Shown here: positions 1 through 8,274 of the stretch, one piece after another
Layout: every line of letters begins with the position of its first letter
Position numbering within the stretch: position 1 is the first letter of the stretch
NCBI GenBank assembly: GCA_022827885.1
Contig: JAJEIP010000049.1
Span: 1-49,214, forward strand
Direction: 5' to 3'
DNA length: 49,214 bases
Source of the DNA: Candidatus Poribacteria bacterium
GTDB taxonomy: Bacteria; Poribacteria; WGA-4E; WGA-3G
Made by a program: the position numbers and the translations under genes
Notes under the pieces: generated by a model
What the model was told of the DNA's origin: nothing
Seen by the model: the letters and a program-made list of their open reading frames with translations, nothing else
Database searches by the model: none

Positions 1-70
1 CAAGCCCAAGTCTTTAGGCTTGGGTAGTTTGACGTTTAGAAACATACGAAAAAGTAACCCAAAGCGCGAA

Positions 71-156
71 GCCTGCAACAACGGCGCAGGCGACTCGAAC
101 GCGAAAACCATCAAAGCCCAAAAAGCCGTTATGCCTCCGCAAGGAAAAATTAAAAA
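71..156 (+). repeat. Gene-end repeat R1, copy 1 (leader of LLM oxidoreductase)
   Basis: The element starts with the hairpin GCCTGC-N9-GCAGGC (71-91) and ends in CTCCGCAAGG followed by an A/T-rich AATTAAAAA tract that abuts the ATG at 157. The AAGGA inside the conserved end is the only Shine-Dalgarno-like sequence for the downstream gene. The same 5' hairpin and 3' end recur at 22470-22553 and, in reverse, at 28297-28385. Confidence 0.8.
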
Positions 157-1215
157 ATGGAACTCGGATTTTTCACAATGCCTTTGCATCCACCCGGTAG
201 CGACACCACCAAAACGCTTGATCATGATATTGAGCAAATGGTAATACTGGACGAGTTGGGATATAAAGAGGCTTATGTTGGTGAGCATTTCACGTTTACG
301 TGGGAGAATATTCCGTCCCCCGACCTCTTCATTGCAAAAGCGGCTGCGATGACAGAAAACATCGTCTTCGGCACCGGGATTACCTGTATGCCGATACACA
401 ATCCTGCCGTTGTCGCACATCGCATCGCGCAACTCGACCATCAAACGCATGGACGCTTTCTTTGGGGGGTTGGGTCGAGTTCCACGCCAAGCGACGCGGA
501 GATGTTCTTGGCGGACGGGGACAGACGCCAGTCAACCCGGGAAGGGATTGAAGCCGTCCTCAAGATTTGGACGGATCCAGAGCCCGGACATTACAAAAGC
601 GATTTCTGGGAATTTAAGATCCCTGAGGACCGTCCGAATATCGTCAGTGTCCACATGAAGCCTTACCAGAAACCGCATCCGCCGATCGCAATGGCGGGAT
701 CGTCCGCGAGATCTGACACACTCGTTCTTGCGGGTGAACGGGGTTGGATCCCGATGAGTATTAATCTCGCACACGTGCCTATTATCAAGACCCACTGGGA
801 TGCCGTCGAAGAGGGCGCGGAAAAGGCTGGCTTGTCGCCGTCTCGTTCGACATGGCGTATCGCCCGCGAGGTCTACGTTGCGGATACCACCGAACAGGCG
901 CGGAAAGAGGCACTTGAAGGCACGCTTGGACGCGATTTTAGGGATTATTGGTTCAACTTATTTAGCCCGGGTAACTTCAAACCGGATCCGGATATGGACG
1001 ATGCCGACATGACCCTTGAACATTTGTTAGATACCTTGTGGATTGTTGGGAGTCCAGATCACGTCGCAAACCGTTTACGTGAACTCTATGAGGAAGTCGG
1101 TGGTTTTGGGGTTTTACTCGCCATGGGACACGAGTGGGAGCCGAAGGAACAGTGGTTGAACTCAATGACACTCCTCAAGAATGAAGTGATGCCACAACTG
1201 GCGGATCTGACATAG
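157..1215 (+). CDS. LLM-class flavin-dependent oxidoreductase
   Basis: This 352-residue protein looks like a member of the bacterial luciferase-like monooxygenase family, TIM-barrel enzymes using F420 or FMN to oxidise small organic substrates. Visible family features are the N-terminal strand MELGFFTMPLHPPGSD, the YVGEHF segment near residue 40, a GTGITCMPIHNP stretch near 90 and GRFLWGVGSS near 125. The C-terminal WIVGSPDHVANRL resembles the usual 'G(S/T)Pe.v...l' end of these proteins. Length fits the family. The start is fixed by the repeat-derived AAGGA upstream; the earlier in-frame region has no better start. The stop TAG is followed at once by another palindromic repeat. Substrate cannot be deduced. 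Confidence 0.9.
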   Translation: MELGFFTMPLHPPGSDTTKTLDHDIEQMVILDELGYKEAYVGEHFTFTWENIPSPDLFIAKAAAMTENIVFGTGITCMPIHNPAVVAHRIAQLDHQTHGRFLWGVGSSSTPSDAEMFLADGDRRQSTREGIEAVLKIWTDPEPGHYKSDFWEFKIPEDRPNIVSVHMKPYQKPHPPIAMAGSSARSDTLVLAGERGWIPMSINLAHVPIIKTHWDAVEEGAEKAGLSPSRSTWRIAREVYVADTTEQARKEALEGTLGRDFRDYWFNLFSPGNFKPDPDMDDADMTLEHLLDTLWIVGSPDHVANRLRELYEEVGGFGVLLAMGHEWEPKEQWLNSMTLLKNEVMPQLADLT

Positions 1216-1221
1216 TAGCAG

Positions 1222-1255
1222 GCACATAGTAGTAGGCACACGCCGTGTGCCGTAA
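1222..1255. repeat. Palindromic repeat R4, copy 1
   Basis: A perfect hairpin GGCACAC-GCC-GTGTGCC (1235-1251) preceded by CATAGTAGTA. Its left flank is partly duplicated (CATAGTAGCAGGCA then CATAGTAGTAGGCA), and the first copy overlaps the stop codon of the oxidoreductase gene. The same unit occurs at 47866-47896, there flush against a start codon. Confidence 0.8.
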
Positions 1256-1303
1256 AACTTTATGTCTTTACGACGTGTCGTGAACGAAACTAGGAGACTT
1301 GTT

Positions 1304-2548
1304 ATGACGACCCTTATGGCAGGGGCCGCAGAAACTGTCATTACCTCCATTAAGGACAGACCCGATGTTTATACTGAGTTGTATGCGCGCGTTTTGGTGC
1401 TCGCCGATGGTGAGAAACAACTCGCTATCGTAACAGCCGACTACGGGCAATTTTCACTGCAATACAACAGAGTGCTCCTTGAAGCGATTCAGGAGGCTAC
1501 AGGCATACCGCCAGAACATGTCGTCATTAACTGTAGCCATACGCATAACGCGCCGGGTGTAGATGGACGGGAGATGAGTGAAGCATCTGAGGCGTGGTTG
1601 GCGACCTGTCTTGCCGAATTGCTAAAAGATGCGGTGGGGAAACTCGAACCGGCGACCTTACGCGTCGGACGCGCGCCCGTCCAAGTCGGGTACAACCGTC
1701 GCATCATGAACGACGAGGGTTATATTGTCATGGCCCCTAATCCGGAGGGTCCCGTTGTGCCGTGGGTTGACGTGTTAGGGGCTTACGATGCAAATGGCGA
1801 CATCATTGCAGTGCTGTTCTCTCATGCTGCGCATCCGGTGATTGTCCACTGGTCGAGCGAGGAGATGGGGGCGGATTTCCCCGGCTATGCCGTTGAACAT
1901 CTCCGTAATTTCTTGGAATTGAAGCCGAAAAGTATTTTACTCTTCGCACAAGGTTGCGCTGCAGACATCAACGGGTATCCGTTGCGAGGCGGGTTTGAGG
2001 CGTGCGATGTCGCTGGATTCACACTCGCGTTTGCGACGCACCAAGCCTTGAAGACTGCGAAGGAGATCCCCGCAGCGCCCCTTAAAGCCTGTTCTAAACT
2101 CGTTAATTTGCCATTCCGAGATCCGCCATCGGTTGCGGAATGCGAACAGTTAATCGAAGAATTCCCTGACGATGAACGCTATGTCGCCTTACTGGAAGTC
2201 GCGAAAAGCGGTGAAAAGCGGACCCTGCCCTTCCCCATAAGCGCGTTTGCTGTCGGCGATGCGCTCTGTTTCCTATCTGTATCGCATGAACTCTTTTCGG
2301 AGTATCAACTTTTTGCCGACGAGACCTCACCGTTCTCACACACCTTCGTCTTTGGCTACACAAACGGCAGCGAGGTCTATATTGCGACCAGAGCTGCTTA
2401 CGAGTTGGGACTGAAGGCAGGGTATGAAGCGGGACCCCGGAACCATGCCCTCAGCGGTCCCTATCGATTAGCGCTGTTGCCGTCAGTCGAGGAACAGATT
2501 CACGCCGAGCTAACAGATCTGTTGGGGAATTTGAAGGGACTTTCTTAA
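1304..2548 (+). CDS. Neutral/alkaline ceramidase-like hydrolase
   Basis: The 414-residue product resembles the N-terminal domain of neutral/alkaline non-lysosomal ceramidases (PF04734 type), Zn-dependent amidases. Visible features are NCSHTHNAPGVDG near residue 80, matching the family 'SHTHSGPGG' metal-binding motif, the later HAAHPVIVH segment and LFAQGCAADINGYP near 215, which corresponds to the family 'FAQgnaGDv.P' motif. No signal peptide is seen, and the protein is shorter than the approximately 700-residue eukaryotic or Pseudomonas enzymes, so it probably acts on another amide substrate in the cytoplasm. The start at 1304 is chosen over the longer frame from 1262 because AGGAG lies 7 bases upstream of it. 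It follows the oxidoreductase on the same strand. Confidence 0.8.
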   Translation: MTTLMAGAAETVITSIKDRPDVYTELYARVLVLADGEKQLAIVTADYGQFSLQYNRVLLEAIQEATGIPPEHVVINCSHTHNAPGVDGREMSEASEAWLATCLAELLKDAVGKLEPATLRVGRAPVQVGYNRRIMNDEGYIVMAPNPEGPVVPWVDVLGAYDANGDIIAVLFSHAAHPVIVHWSSEEMGADFPGYAVEHLRNFLELKPKSILLFAQGCAADINGYPLRGGFEACDVAGFTLAFATHQALKTAKEIPAAPLKACSKLVNLPFRDPPSVAECEQLIEEFPDDERYVALLEVAKSGEKRTLPFPISAFAVGDALCFLSVSHELFSEYQLFADETSPFSHTFVFGYTNGSEVYIATRAAYELGLKAGYEAGPRNHALSGPYRLALLPSVEEQIHAELTDLLGNLKGLS

Positions 2549-2638
2549 CACTCCCACTTCTTTAGCCAAATCAACGGTATGAAGGTTCTCCGTATGGCAT
2601 TCCCCGGGGTCAGTCTCACGATAAATCAGTAGGCATAT

Positions 2639-2699
2639 TTGTAGCATAAACTGTTAGTTTGTGCCTCTTTAGCACGCCGCCTCACAGACTACGCTACAA
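2639..2699. repeat. Palindromic repeat R5, copy 1
   Basis: Outer arms TTGTAGC (2639-2645) and GCTACAA (2693-2699) are exact complements, and the interior has the near-perfect hairpin GCATAAACT-gtt-AGTTTGTGC (2644-2664). A related hairpin GCATAGAC-N5-GTCTGTGC lies at 11014-11034. It sits between two converging genes and has no T-tract, so I do not call it a terminator. Confidence 0.6.
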
Positions 2700-2731
2700 T
2701 AAGCCAAGTCTATTGACAATCCCAAAACTAC

Positions 2732-3739
2732 TTATTTTTTACCTTTCTTGAGTTTACCCCAGAGTGTTAGCTGTTTCTCCGCGGTGGGTGAGACGGAAAA
2801 GGCAGTCCCCGGCAGCCATGCTGGCATTGGTTGTAGTGGTAACCCATTTACGATTGCACGGGGTTCACTGGCAGTCCCTTTAGCCTTGACGATATAGATG
2901 GCACACTTACCGAAAACCTCATCAATCGGGACTCTTACACCGGGTGGTGGCAAATTCACTATCTTTTTCTGAGAATAGGCGATCCACTCGCCATCGGGAG
3001 ACCATGCGGGGTGCGTCGCCAATGACATCCCGCCGACGCGTGTTAGTTTTCGTAGATTGTTTCCATCAATGTCAATGACATAGATATTCACGCCGGTTTC
3101 AAATTCACGTCCAGTCGCAAAGGCGATCTGTTTACCATCTGGGGACCATGTGCATCCCGCTGCTGTGAATACACCCGCTTTCAGTTGTCTGCGTCCTCTT
3201 CCATCGGCAGTCATTACATAGAGGCCGGTCCGTCTGTCGTGAGTGGCGTTAAAAGCGATCCATTGACTGTCTGGCGACCAATCCGGTTCCCAGTTATTCC
3301 CTCGGTTTGTCAATCGCCTCACATTTGAACCGTCGGTATCCATTCTATAGACATCCAGATACTCTCCTGCTCGATCAGAAAGAAAAGCGATCCATTTTCC
3401 ATTTGGCGACCACGCGGGTCGCAGGCTTCTGCCCTCATGGTTCGTCAACCGCCGGGAATCCTTGCTGCGAATATCCATCACGTAAATATTGGGAGTGCCT
3501 TCGTGGTTAGATTGATAGGCAACAGACCGCCCATCGGGTGACCATGAGAGTGAACTCATATTAGGGACGTCCGTTTGAATACGGCGGATAATATTACCCG
3601 TGGTATCTGCACCATATATTTCAGCCGCTCCTGCTTGTTCGACACTATAGGAGATCACTGGCTCGGCAGATGCGTGTAGATGGCTACTGAGCAAAAAGGC
3701 AATACATAATACGATACAGGTTCGTGTGTATTTCATCAA
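2732..3739 (-). CDS. TolB-like beta-propeller protein (PD40 repeats), secreted
   Basis: A 335-residue protein with an N-terminal signal peptide (KYTRTCIVLCIAFLLSSHLHASA) followed by at least five PD40/WD40-like blades, recognisable by repeats such as LSWSPDGRSVAYQS, PAWSPNGKWIAFLS, PDWSPDSQWIAFNA, CTWSPDGKQIAFAT and PAWSPDGEWIAYSQ. These are the repeats of the TolB C-terminal propeller, and such proteins act in the periplasm as interaction scaffolds. The TolB N-terminal anticodon-binding-like domain is not obvious and there is no tol-pal context, so it is a TolB-repeat protein rather than TolB itself. The upstream ribosome site is weak. It stands alone on the minus strand. Confidence 0.85.
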   Translation of the reverse strand: MMKYTRTCIVLCIAFLLSSHLHASAEPVISYSVEQAGAAEIYGADTTGNIIRRIQTDVPNMSSLSWSPDGRSVAYQSNHEGTPNIYVMDIRSKDSRRLTNHEGRSLRPAWSPNGKWIAFLSDRAGEYLDVYRMDTDGSNVRRLTNRGNNWEPDWSPDSQWIAFNATHDRRTGLYVMTADGRGRRQLKAGVFTAAGCTWSPDGKQIAFATGREFETGVNIYVIDIDGNNLRKLTRVGGMSLATHPAWSPDGEWIAYSQKKIVNLPPPGVRVPIDEVFGKCAIYIVKAKGTASEPRAIVNGLPLQPMPAWLPGTAFSVSPTAEKQLTLWGKLKKGKK

Positions 3740-4299
3740 ATTTTACGGATTGGAGACCCAAGTCTTAGGTTTGAGAGGGAAATCCGCCTCCTGACTTTCT
3801 AACTTCTAAATTTTTTCAAACTCACGTTAAAAAAAGAACCCTTTGTCTATTAAAGACACAATTTTAGAGTGGAAAAGGTGCAAAATGTGAACAAAATTAT
3901 AGACATTGTCACTTCGCAACGATCGCTGGAAAGTTAATAAACATCAGCATCCCAGTTATCATAAGGTCTTATGATACTATTATTTAAAGACGAAGTTTTG
4001 GACAGGAAATTCGCATAATTTGAAAAAAATAAATTAAATCAGGATTTTTTAGAAGTTGTTCTGCGAATATTGGGTTCTGAACGTAGGATAAACCCAGATT
4101 GCGGCGGGAAAGCGCACGGCGAATATCCTTGAAAGGGTTTTTTGAGAGACAGGAGTGGGTACAGCGAAACCCAACGCCATCCCGTCCCCCTATGTAGGAT
4201 CTGAGAAAGAACACGTTGGGTTTCACTGCGTTTTTGGAGCTATATGTGGGTCTGTCAGATTTGAGGTATTTTCAAGTTCACGCAATTGCGTCCGTCCTA
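3740..4299. other. Non-coding spacer with inverted repeat
   Basis: No convincing gene is seen. The stretch is A/T-rich up to about 4080. It then carries an inverted repeat, AGCGAAACCCAACG (4163-4176) with CGTTGGGTTTCACT (4214-4227), one mismatch in 14. Similar GGGTT...AACCC palindromes occur near 48850-48925. A CCCAAGTCTTAGGTTTG hairpin-like motif near 3759 resembles one at positions 5-25. Confidence 0.5.
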
Positions 4300-5058
4300 T
4301 TAAAAGTAGGTTTCTAACTTCGCGCCTGCGCTTGCGACCCCCTCAATAATCGGTTGTGGGGTTTCCGCCTGCAACCCTAAATAGATAAGCATAATTTCTT
4401 CAGTGTAACCGACACGATCTATCTCCTGACAGATAGCAGGAAAATCCATCTCTGGTGCCCAGAACGGCTCGCTGCCTGTTCTTGAATCCACACCACAGTT
4501 AAAATAGACACTGAACAACCGTTCTGATAGGGTGCGTAAGGCGACAACGGGATCGTCCCCCGCGCGATGAAAATGGTAGGGGCTATAGTAAAAACCGAAG
4601 TTTTCAGCGGAGATCGCATTGAGGATGTGTTGCGTGCGTTCCAGATTGTAAGCCAGACTCCCTTCATGGGCGTAGAGCATAAGGGTTAGATTCCGAGCCT
4701 GTGCTTCTTCGGTGACCCTTTTGAGAAGATCAATGATCGTTTCAATCTCGCCCCCAGTGGCATCTTCCTTTCCACCACTCGCAATGCTGACCATTGGAAT
4801 GGAAAGCCTTTGGGCAGTGTCGAGAATTTCAATTAACGCCTCAAGTCCGTCTGGCGTGTCAACCGCCACAGTGCTCAACATAGATTTAAAACGGAGTCCG
4901 GTCTCCTCTCGGAGTGAAGCGATCGTTTCGGGATCCGCATCCGAGAAATGGGAGTGGGCGAGTTCAATCGCAGACACGCCATTTTGGGATAACCCACCTA
5001 CAAATTCCGTCAACTGAAAAGCGGAAAATGGGAGAGTGCTGGCACAATAGGCTCTCAT
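4300..5058 (-). CDS. Sugar phosphate isomerase/epimerase, AP-endonuclease-2-like TIM barrel
   Basis: A 252-residue xylose-isomerase-like TIM barrel (PF01261 type). Features include the opening AYCASTLPF, GVSAIELAHSHF near residue 30, the SIASGGKEDATG loop near 103, LMLYAHEGSLAYN near 140 and NFGFYYSPYHFHRAGDD near 168, typical positions for metal-binding Glu/His/Asp residues. Its start overlaps the stop of the upstream isomerase by 4 bases (ATGA), so the two are translationally coupled. Such pairs usually act in inositol or uncommon sugar catabolism, but the substrate is unknown. Confidence 0.8.
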   Translation of the reverse strand: MRAYCASTLPFSAFQLTEFVGGLSQNGVSAIELAHSHFSDADPETIASLREETGLRFKSMLSTVAVDTPDGLEALIEILDTAQRLSIPMVSIASGGKEDATGGEIETIIDLLKRVTEEAQARNLTLMLYAHEGSLAYNLERTQHILNAISAENFGFYYSPYHFHRAGDDPVVALRTLSERLFSVYFNCGVDSRTGSEPFWAPEMDFPAICQEIDRVGYTEEIMLIYLGLQAETPQPIIEGVASAGAKLETYF

Positions 5059-5831
5059 TTCCCCATCTCCTTAAGTGCTTTCAGGCAGCGTTCGACAGCC
5101 TCAAGCGGCGGGAAAGCATCGCTTTCATACTCAACGATATACCATTTCGTGCCGCCGGTGGCTTCACAAACTCGGAAAATCTCATCCCACGGCACGCTGT
5201 CCTCGCCGATGACAGGACGGAAACCCGCGTGTCTGTCTGCCTCACCCAGTGATTCGGTGTAGGGTTTGAGATGAACGGTGCCAGCGCGCCCGGGGTATCT
5301 CTCCAGAATCCCGACAAGATCCGCACCACCAGAGAGGGCATTCCCCATATCCAGCTGCATCACAACGCCTTCGTTCGTGTTGCCGAAAAAGGTATCCCAC
5401 GGCAGTTCGCCATCCAGCGGCGTGAATTCCACGTGGTGGTTATGATAACCCGTTACCATACCGTGTGCGGCGAGTTTATCGGCGATGCCGTTGAAAATAC
5501 CCGCTAATTTCAACCAGTCCGCCCGCGATTGACGGAGCTCCTCCGGAATACCCGGAACAATGACATAAGGGTTTTCCAAGACCTTGTTGAATTCTATCAT
5601 TGCGTCCAGGGTGTCCTCTTGGACGAGGGTGAAGGGGGTGTGCCAACCGCAGCAGACCAAGCCGAACTCATCGAGCAAGCCTTTCAATTCTTCTGCGGAA
5701 TGTCGCGGTGGACCCGCGAATTCGACACCTTCGTATCCCATCTCGGCAACCGCTTTTATCGTGCCGCGGACGTCTTCTGCTAATTCGTTTCGGACGGAAA
5801 ACAATTCTAAACCAATTGGTACTCTTGACAT
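5055..5831 (-). CDS. Sugar phosphate isomerase/epimerase (first of coupled pair)
   Basis: A 258-residue AP-endonuclease-2-like TIM barrel. It opens with IGLELFSVRNELAED and continues with MGYEGVEFAG, a CCGWHTPF strand near residue 60, TGYHNHHVEF near 128, VVMQLDMGNAL near 155, VHLKPY near 185 and WYIVEYESD near 232. The GYHNH, QLDMGN and final Glu segments are the usual metal-binding positions of this superfamily and of IolE/IolI-like enzymes. AAGGGAAATC precedes the ATG. It is the upstream partner of the isomerase that overlaps it by 4 bases. Confidence 0.9.
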   Translation of the reverse strand: MSRVPIGLELFSVRNELAEDVRGTIKAVAEMGYEGVEFAGPPRHSAEELKGLLDEFGLVCCGWHTPFTLVQEDTLDAMIEFNKVLENPYVIVPGIPEELRQSRADWLKLAGIFNGIADKLAAHGMVTGYHNHHVEFTPLDGELPWDTFFGNTNEGVVMQLDMGNALSGGADLVGILERYPGRAGTVHLKPYTESLGEADRHAGFRPVIGEDSVPWDEIFRVCEATGGTKWYIVEYESDAFPPLEAVERCLKALKEMGK

Positions 5832-5967
5832 GATTTCCCTTTCATCTCTTTTGACTGAGGCACGGGGACCTCTGTTGATAAAATTTGTTAACTCACAAAA
5901 TAAGGTAGAATAACCATTGCCTCATAGAGGCCACATCTATATTTTCATTATCGGACTCACGTATTTG

Positions 5968-7407
5968 TTATCGTGCCGTGTAATTCGGCGCGAGTGGACA
6001 TGTCCGGGAGAGTGCCAGCAGTGCGACGCGTGCCAACCCATGAATCAGATACGCCGCGCCCATTTGCGACTCATACCAGTCAATCCCAGAGGCACCGAGG
6101 GGGAGTGTCTCTGGAAAATAGACCGCCAACACCGTTTCTGCCAATTCAATCCCACCTTCCAACCACACCGATTCACCGGTAATATCGTAGAGATCGGCAA
6201 ATAATTCAAGCGTAAGACCCGCATCGGATGCCGGAATCTTAAACCCTTCGGTATGAACGCGAGCGACCGGAAACTTCTCGTCGAGATAGGTATTGCCAAC
6301 CACGCGCGCCCATTCCATCAACCTCTCATTCTGCGTCAATCGCCATCCACCGAGACAAAGCACCGCCGTGCTACACACGGTTCCGGCTCCATAGACGCTC
6401 CCCCAAGCCAACATACGTTCAAAAATCCGATGCGTCTCACACTCGCAGAGACTCACGAATTCGCGAGTTTCGAGGTTGTGCGGTGCCGCGAGGAATCCGT
6501 CAATGTAGACCAAGCCGTATTGCCGCATCTGGGCTGCCAATTCCGGTAAGAGTGGTTCCAACAGCGCTGCAGATTCCAGGAGGCTGACCCCTAACGAGAA
6601 TGTCTGTGTCGGCGCGTTCTTCTCAAAGAACCGTTCAGCTTCCGTCGGTGAGCGGCTCTCAATACGCAAAAGACCACGCGTGTCCCGCTTTTCCCACCAG
6701 TAATTGGTATAGTGCTGAATCTGTTGGCGGGTTTCGGAACGCTGGTCTTGGGTATACGCGAACGCCAGATCGAAGATGTAAAAGCCTGAATGGCGTGGAA
6801 AATCGCACGCACGGGCACCGCGAACGAGATGTGCTTTTGTATCAATGTTCGCATGCCGTATGTATTCAAGTCCATCACCCTCTGTCCAGTGATAATCCAA
6901 CCCGTCGGCGAAGCTTTGGATACAGTCAGGATTAAACGTATTCAGTTTCTGCCAGAGCCAGAGCGGTGCTTGACGTAGATGGTCATGAATAGCACCACCA
7001 CCCTCCGGATTCCGCGAACACCCAACCCGTTCCTCAATAAGCTGCCAAAAGGCGTGTTCACCCCAAGGGAATAACCCAGTTGCGGTATTTGTGCAATTCT
7101 GGGCAAAATGCTTCAGGTATCGATCAGCGGCTTCAGTGTATTCCGGTTTGGACTGACTTGCAGCGAGTGCGTTCATCGTGGCGAGCAACGGTTCATCGTG
7201 AATCAAATTGGAACCGAGATGTGCCCTGTCGCCGTCCCGTTGCCCCGGAATCTTAGGCGGTTTCTCCATGAGCATCTCGCCTGTCTGCGGGTGCAGAATT
7301 GAGGGAAACAGTCCTTTGTAGGGCTCACTACTTTCGATAAGTTGGTCGATAGCATAGCATATTTTCGTTATCATTGCTTCTGGATTTATCACAAACCGGA
7401 CCTCCAT
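5968..7407 (-). CDS. Putative (alpha/alpha)6-barrel glycosidase-like protein
   Basis: I do not recognise an exact family for this 479-residue protein. It has no signal peptide and is rich in aromatic helical segments (LDYHWTEGDGLEYI, HYTNYWWEKRDTRGLL, LELFADLYDITGESVWLEGGIELAETV), a pattern typical of six-hairpin glycosidases, epimerases and polysaccharide lyases. The position among sugar isomerase genes supports a carbohydrate role. The start is uncertain: the frame opens at 7407, overlapping the preceding gene by 19 bases, but an internal ATG at 7374 (MITKICYAID) is also plausible, and neither has a strong ribosome site. Confidence 0.6.
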   Translation of the reverse strand: MEVRFVINPEAMITKICYAIDQLIESSEPYKGLFPSILHPQTGEMLMEKPPKIPGQRDGDRAHLGSNLIHDEPLLATMNALAASQSKPEYTEAADRYLKHFAQNCTNTATGLFPWGEHAFWQLIEERVGCSRNPEGGGAIHDHLRQAPLWLWQKLNTFNPDCIQSFADGLDYHWTEGDGLEYIRHANIDTKAHLVRGARACDFPRHSGFYIFDLAFAYTQDQRSETRQQIQHYTNYWWEKRDTRGLLRIESRSPTEAERFFEKNAPTQTFSLGVSLLESAALLEPLLPELAAQMRQYGLVYIDGFLAAPHNLETREFVSLCECETHRIFERMLAWGSVYGAGTVCSTAVLCLGGWRLTQNERLMEWARVVGNTYLDEKFPVARVHTEGFKIPASDAGLTLELFADLYDITGESVWLEGGIELAETVLAVYFPETLPLGASGIDWYESQMGAAYLIHGLARVALLALSRTCPLAPNYTAR

Positions 7408-7922
7408 CGCTTCAGATTCCGATAATATTCCACCGTTGCTTTGGACTGAAGTAAGTGGTTATGGCTGCGGATGCGTGCCATTCCTTTAAGTATGCGAATT
7501 GTCCTCCGCATTGTAACCTGCTTATCTCCAAAAGGGGCAGAAACCTTGCGAGATGTAGAAAGCGAGTTGTTTGTTGCATCAGTAGGTCGCCATAGGAGTC
7601 CGTCTGCAAAGATCGGAGCTGCCGCTTTAACGAGGGCGGTATGTATTTTCTGATTTGCGATCGCTTGTGTAGTTTCCGCTGATATCCGTATTTCGACTGC
7701 TTTGAGCAGCGCATCCAAGGTACTGATTTGAATCTCGCAATAGTAAAAACACTCGGCATCCGGTCTATTTGCTTGCTCAAGTATCTCCCGAATGTATGGC
7801 GGCGTGTCCGCGGGTAGGTGCCCCAGGGAAACAGGCATGAATTTGTGCTGATCGGATACTGCTGCCTTAAATGCCAGCAGCAATAGAAGCAGCCAACTGA
7901 GGATGGTGAATTTTTGTATCAT
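7389..7922 (-). CDS. Hypothetical exported protein
   Basis: A 177-residue protein with a hydrophobic N-terminus (MIQKFTILSWLLLLLLAFKAAVS) that looks like a signal peptide or anchor. The mature part has no family I recognise. It contains CFYYCEIQISTLDALLKAVEIRIS and a basic C-terminal third with many Arg and Lys. Its 3' end overlaps the start of the following minus-strand gene, so the two may be co-transcribed. Confidence 0.55.
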   Translation of the reverse strand: MIQKFTILSWLLLLLLAFKAAVSDQHKFMPVSLGHLPADTPPYIREILEQANRPDAECFYYCEIQISTLDALLKAVEIRISAETTQAIANQKIHTALVKAAAPIFADGLLWRPTDATNNSLSTSRKVSAPFGDKQVTMRRTIRILKGMARIRSHNHLLQSKATVEYYRNLKRWRSGL

Positions 7923-8274
7923 ACTTTTCCTTTTACATGGGATCCGGTGGCAGTTCAGTGCTCGGAACTCTTGCGTGTGAACTCGTCTCCCTTACCAAGC
8001 TATGCGATATAATCATACCATAATTTACTGAAAAATGTAATTTTTTTCAAAAGGACAAGTTAGGCAGTTAAAGTAGTGGAAGTATTAAAGGTCTCTATTA
8101 AAAATTGCTGATTGCCGGATTGATTTCGTTTAAAGGCTTTGAGAGGCTGAGGTTACGACGGATACGACCCCTCATTTTTTTCTTGTCATCTGCTCACTTG
8201 TTTTGTATAATCATCATGTATTTCTATACTTCAGGTTGAACCTAAAACGAACTATTATTTAACAGGAGAAATTT
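7923..8274. other. Divergent intergenic region
   Basis: This 352-base spacer separates a minus-strand gene from a plus-strand isomerase. Apart from the plus-strand promoter at 8183-8211 and the AGGAG at 8264-8268 I see no gene or structured repeat in it. Confidence 0.6.
8183..8211 (+). promoter_or_regulatory. Sigma-70-type promoter of the 8275 isomerase
   Basis: TTGTCA (8183-8188), a 17-base spacer and TATAAT (8206-8211) give a near-consensus housekeeping promoter. The predicted start is near 8218, leaving a leader of about 57 bases before the ATG at 8275. Confidence 0.75.

Noticed and set aside
1262-1303. Longer start for the ceramidase-like gene
   Set aside because: The AGGAG at 1292-1296 lies inside this extension and fits the ATG at 1304; the extension includes no conserved residues.
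3984-4226. 80-residue minus-strand open frame
   Set aside because: Lies in an A/T-rich spacer and across an inverted repeat, has no ribosome site, and its translation lacks recognisable composition.
5917-6204. 95-residue plus-strand frame with a hydrophobic start
   Set aside because: It is a shadow of the (alpha/alpha)-barrel gene on the other strand, which has better coding character.
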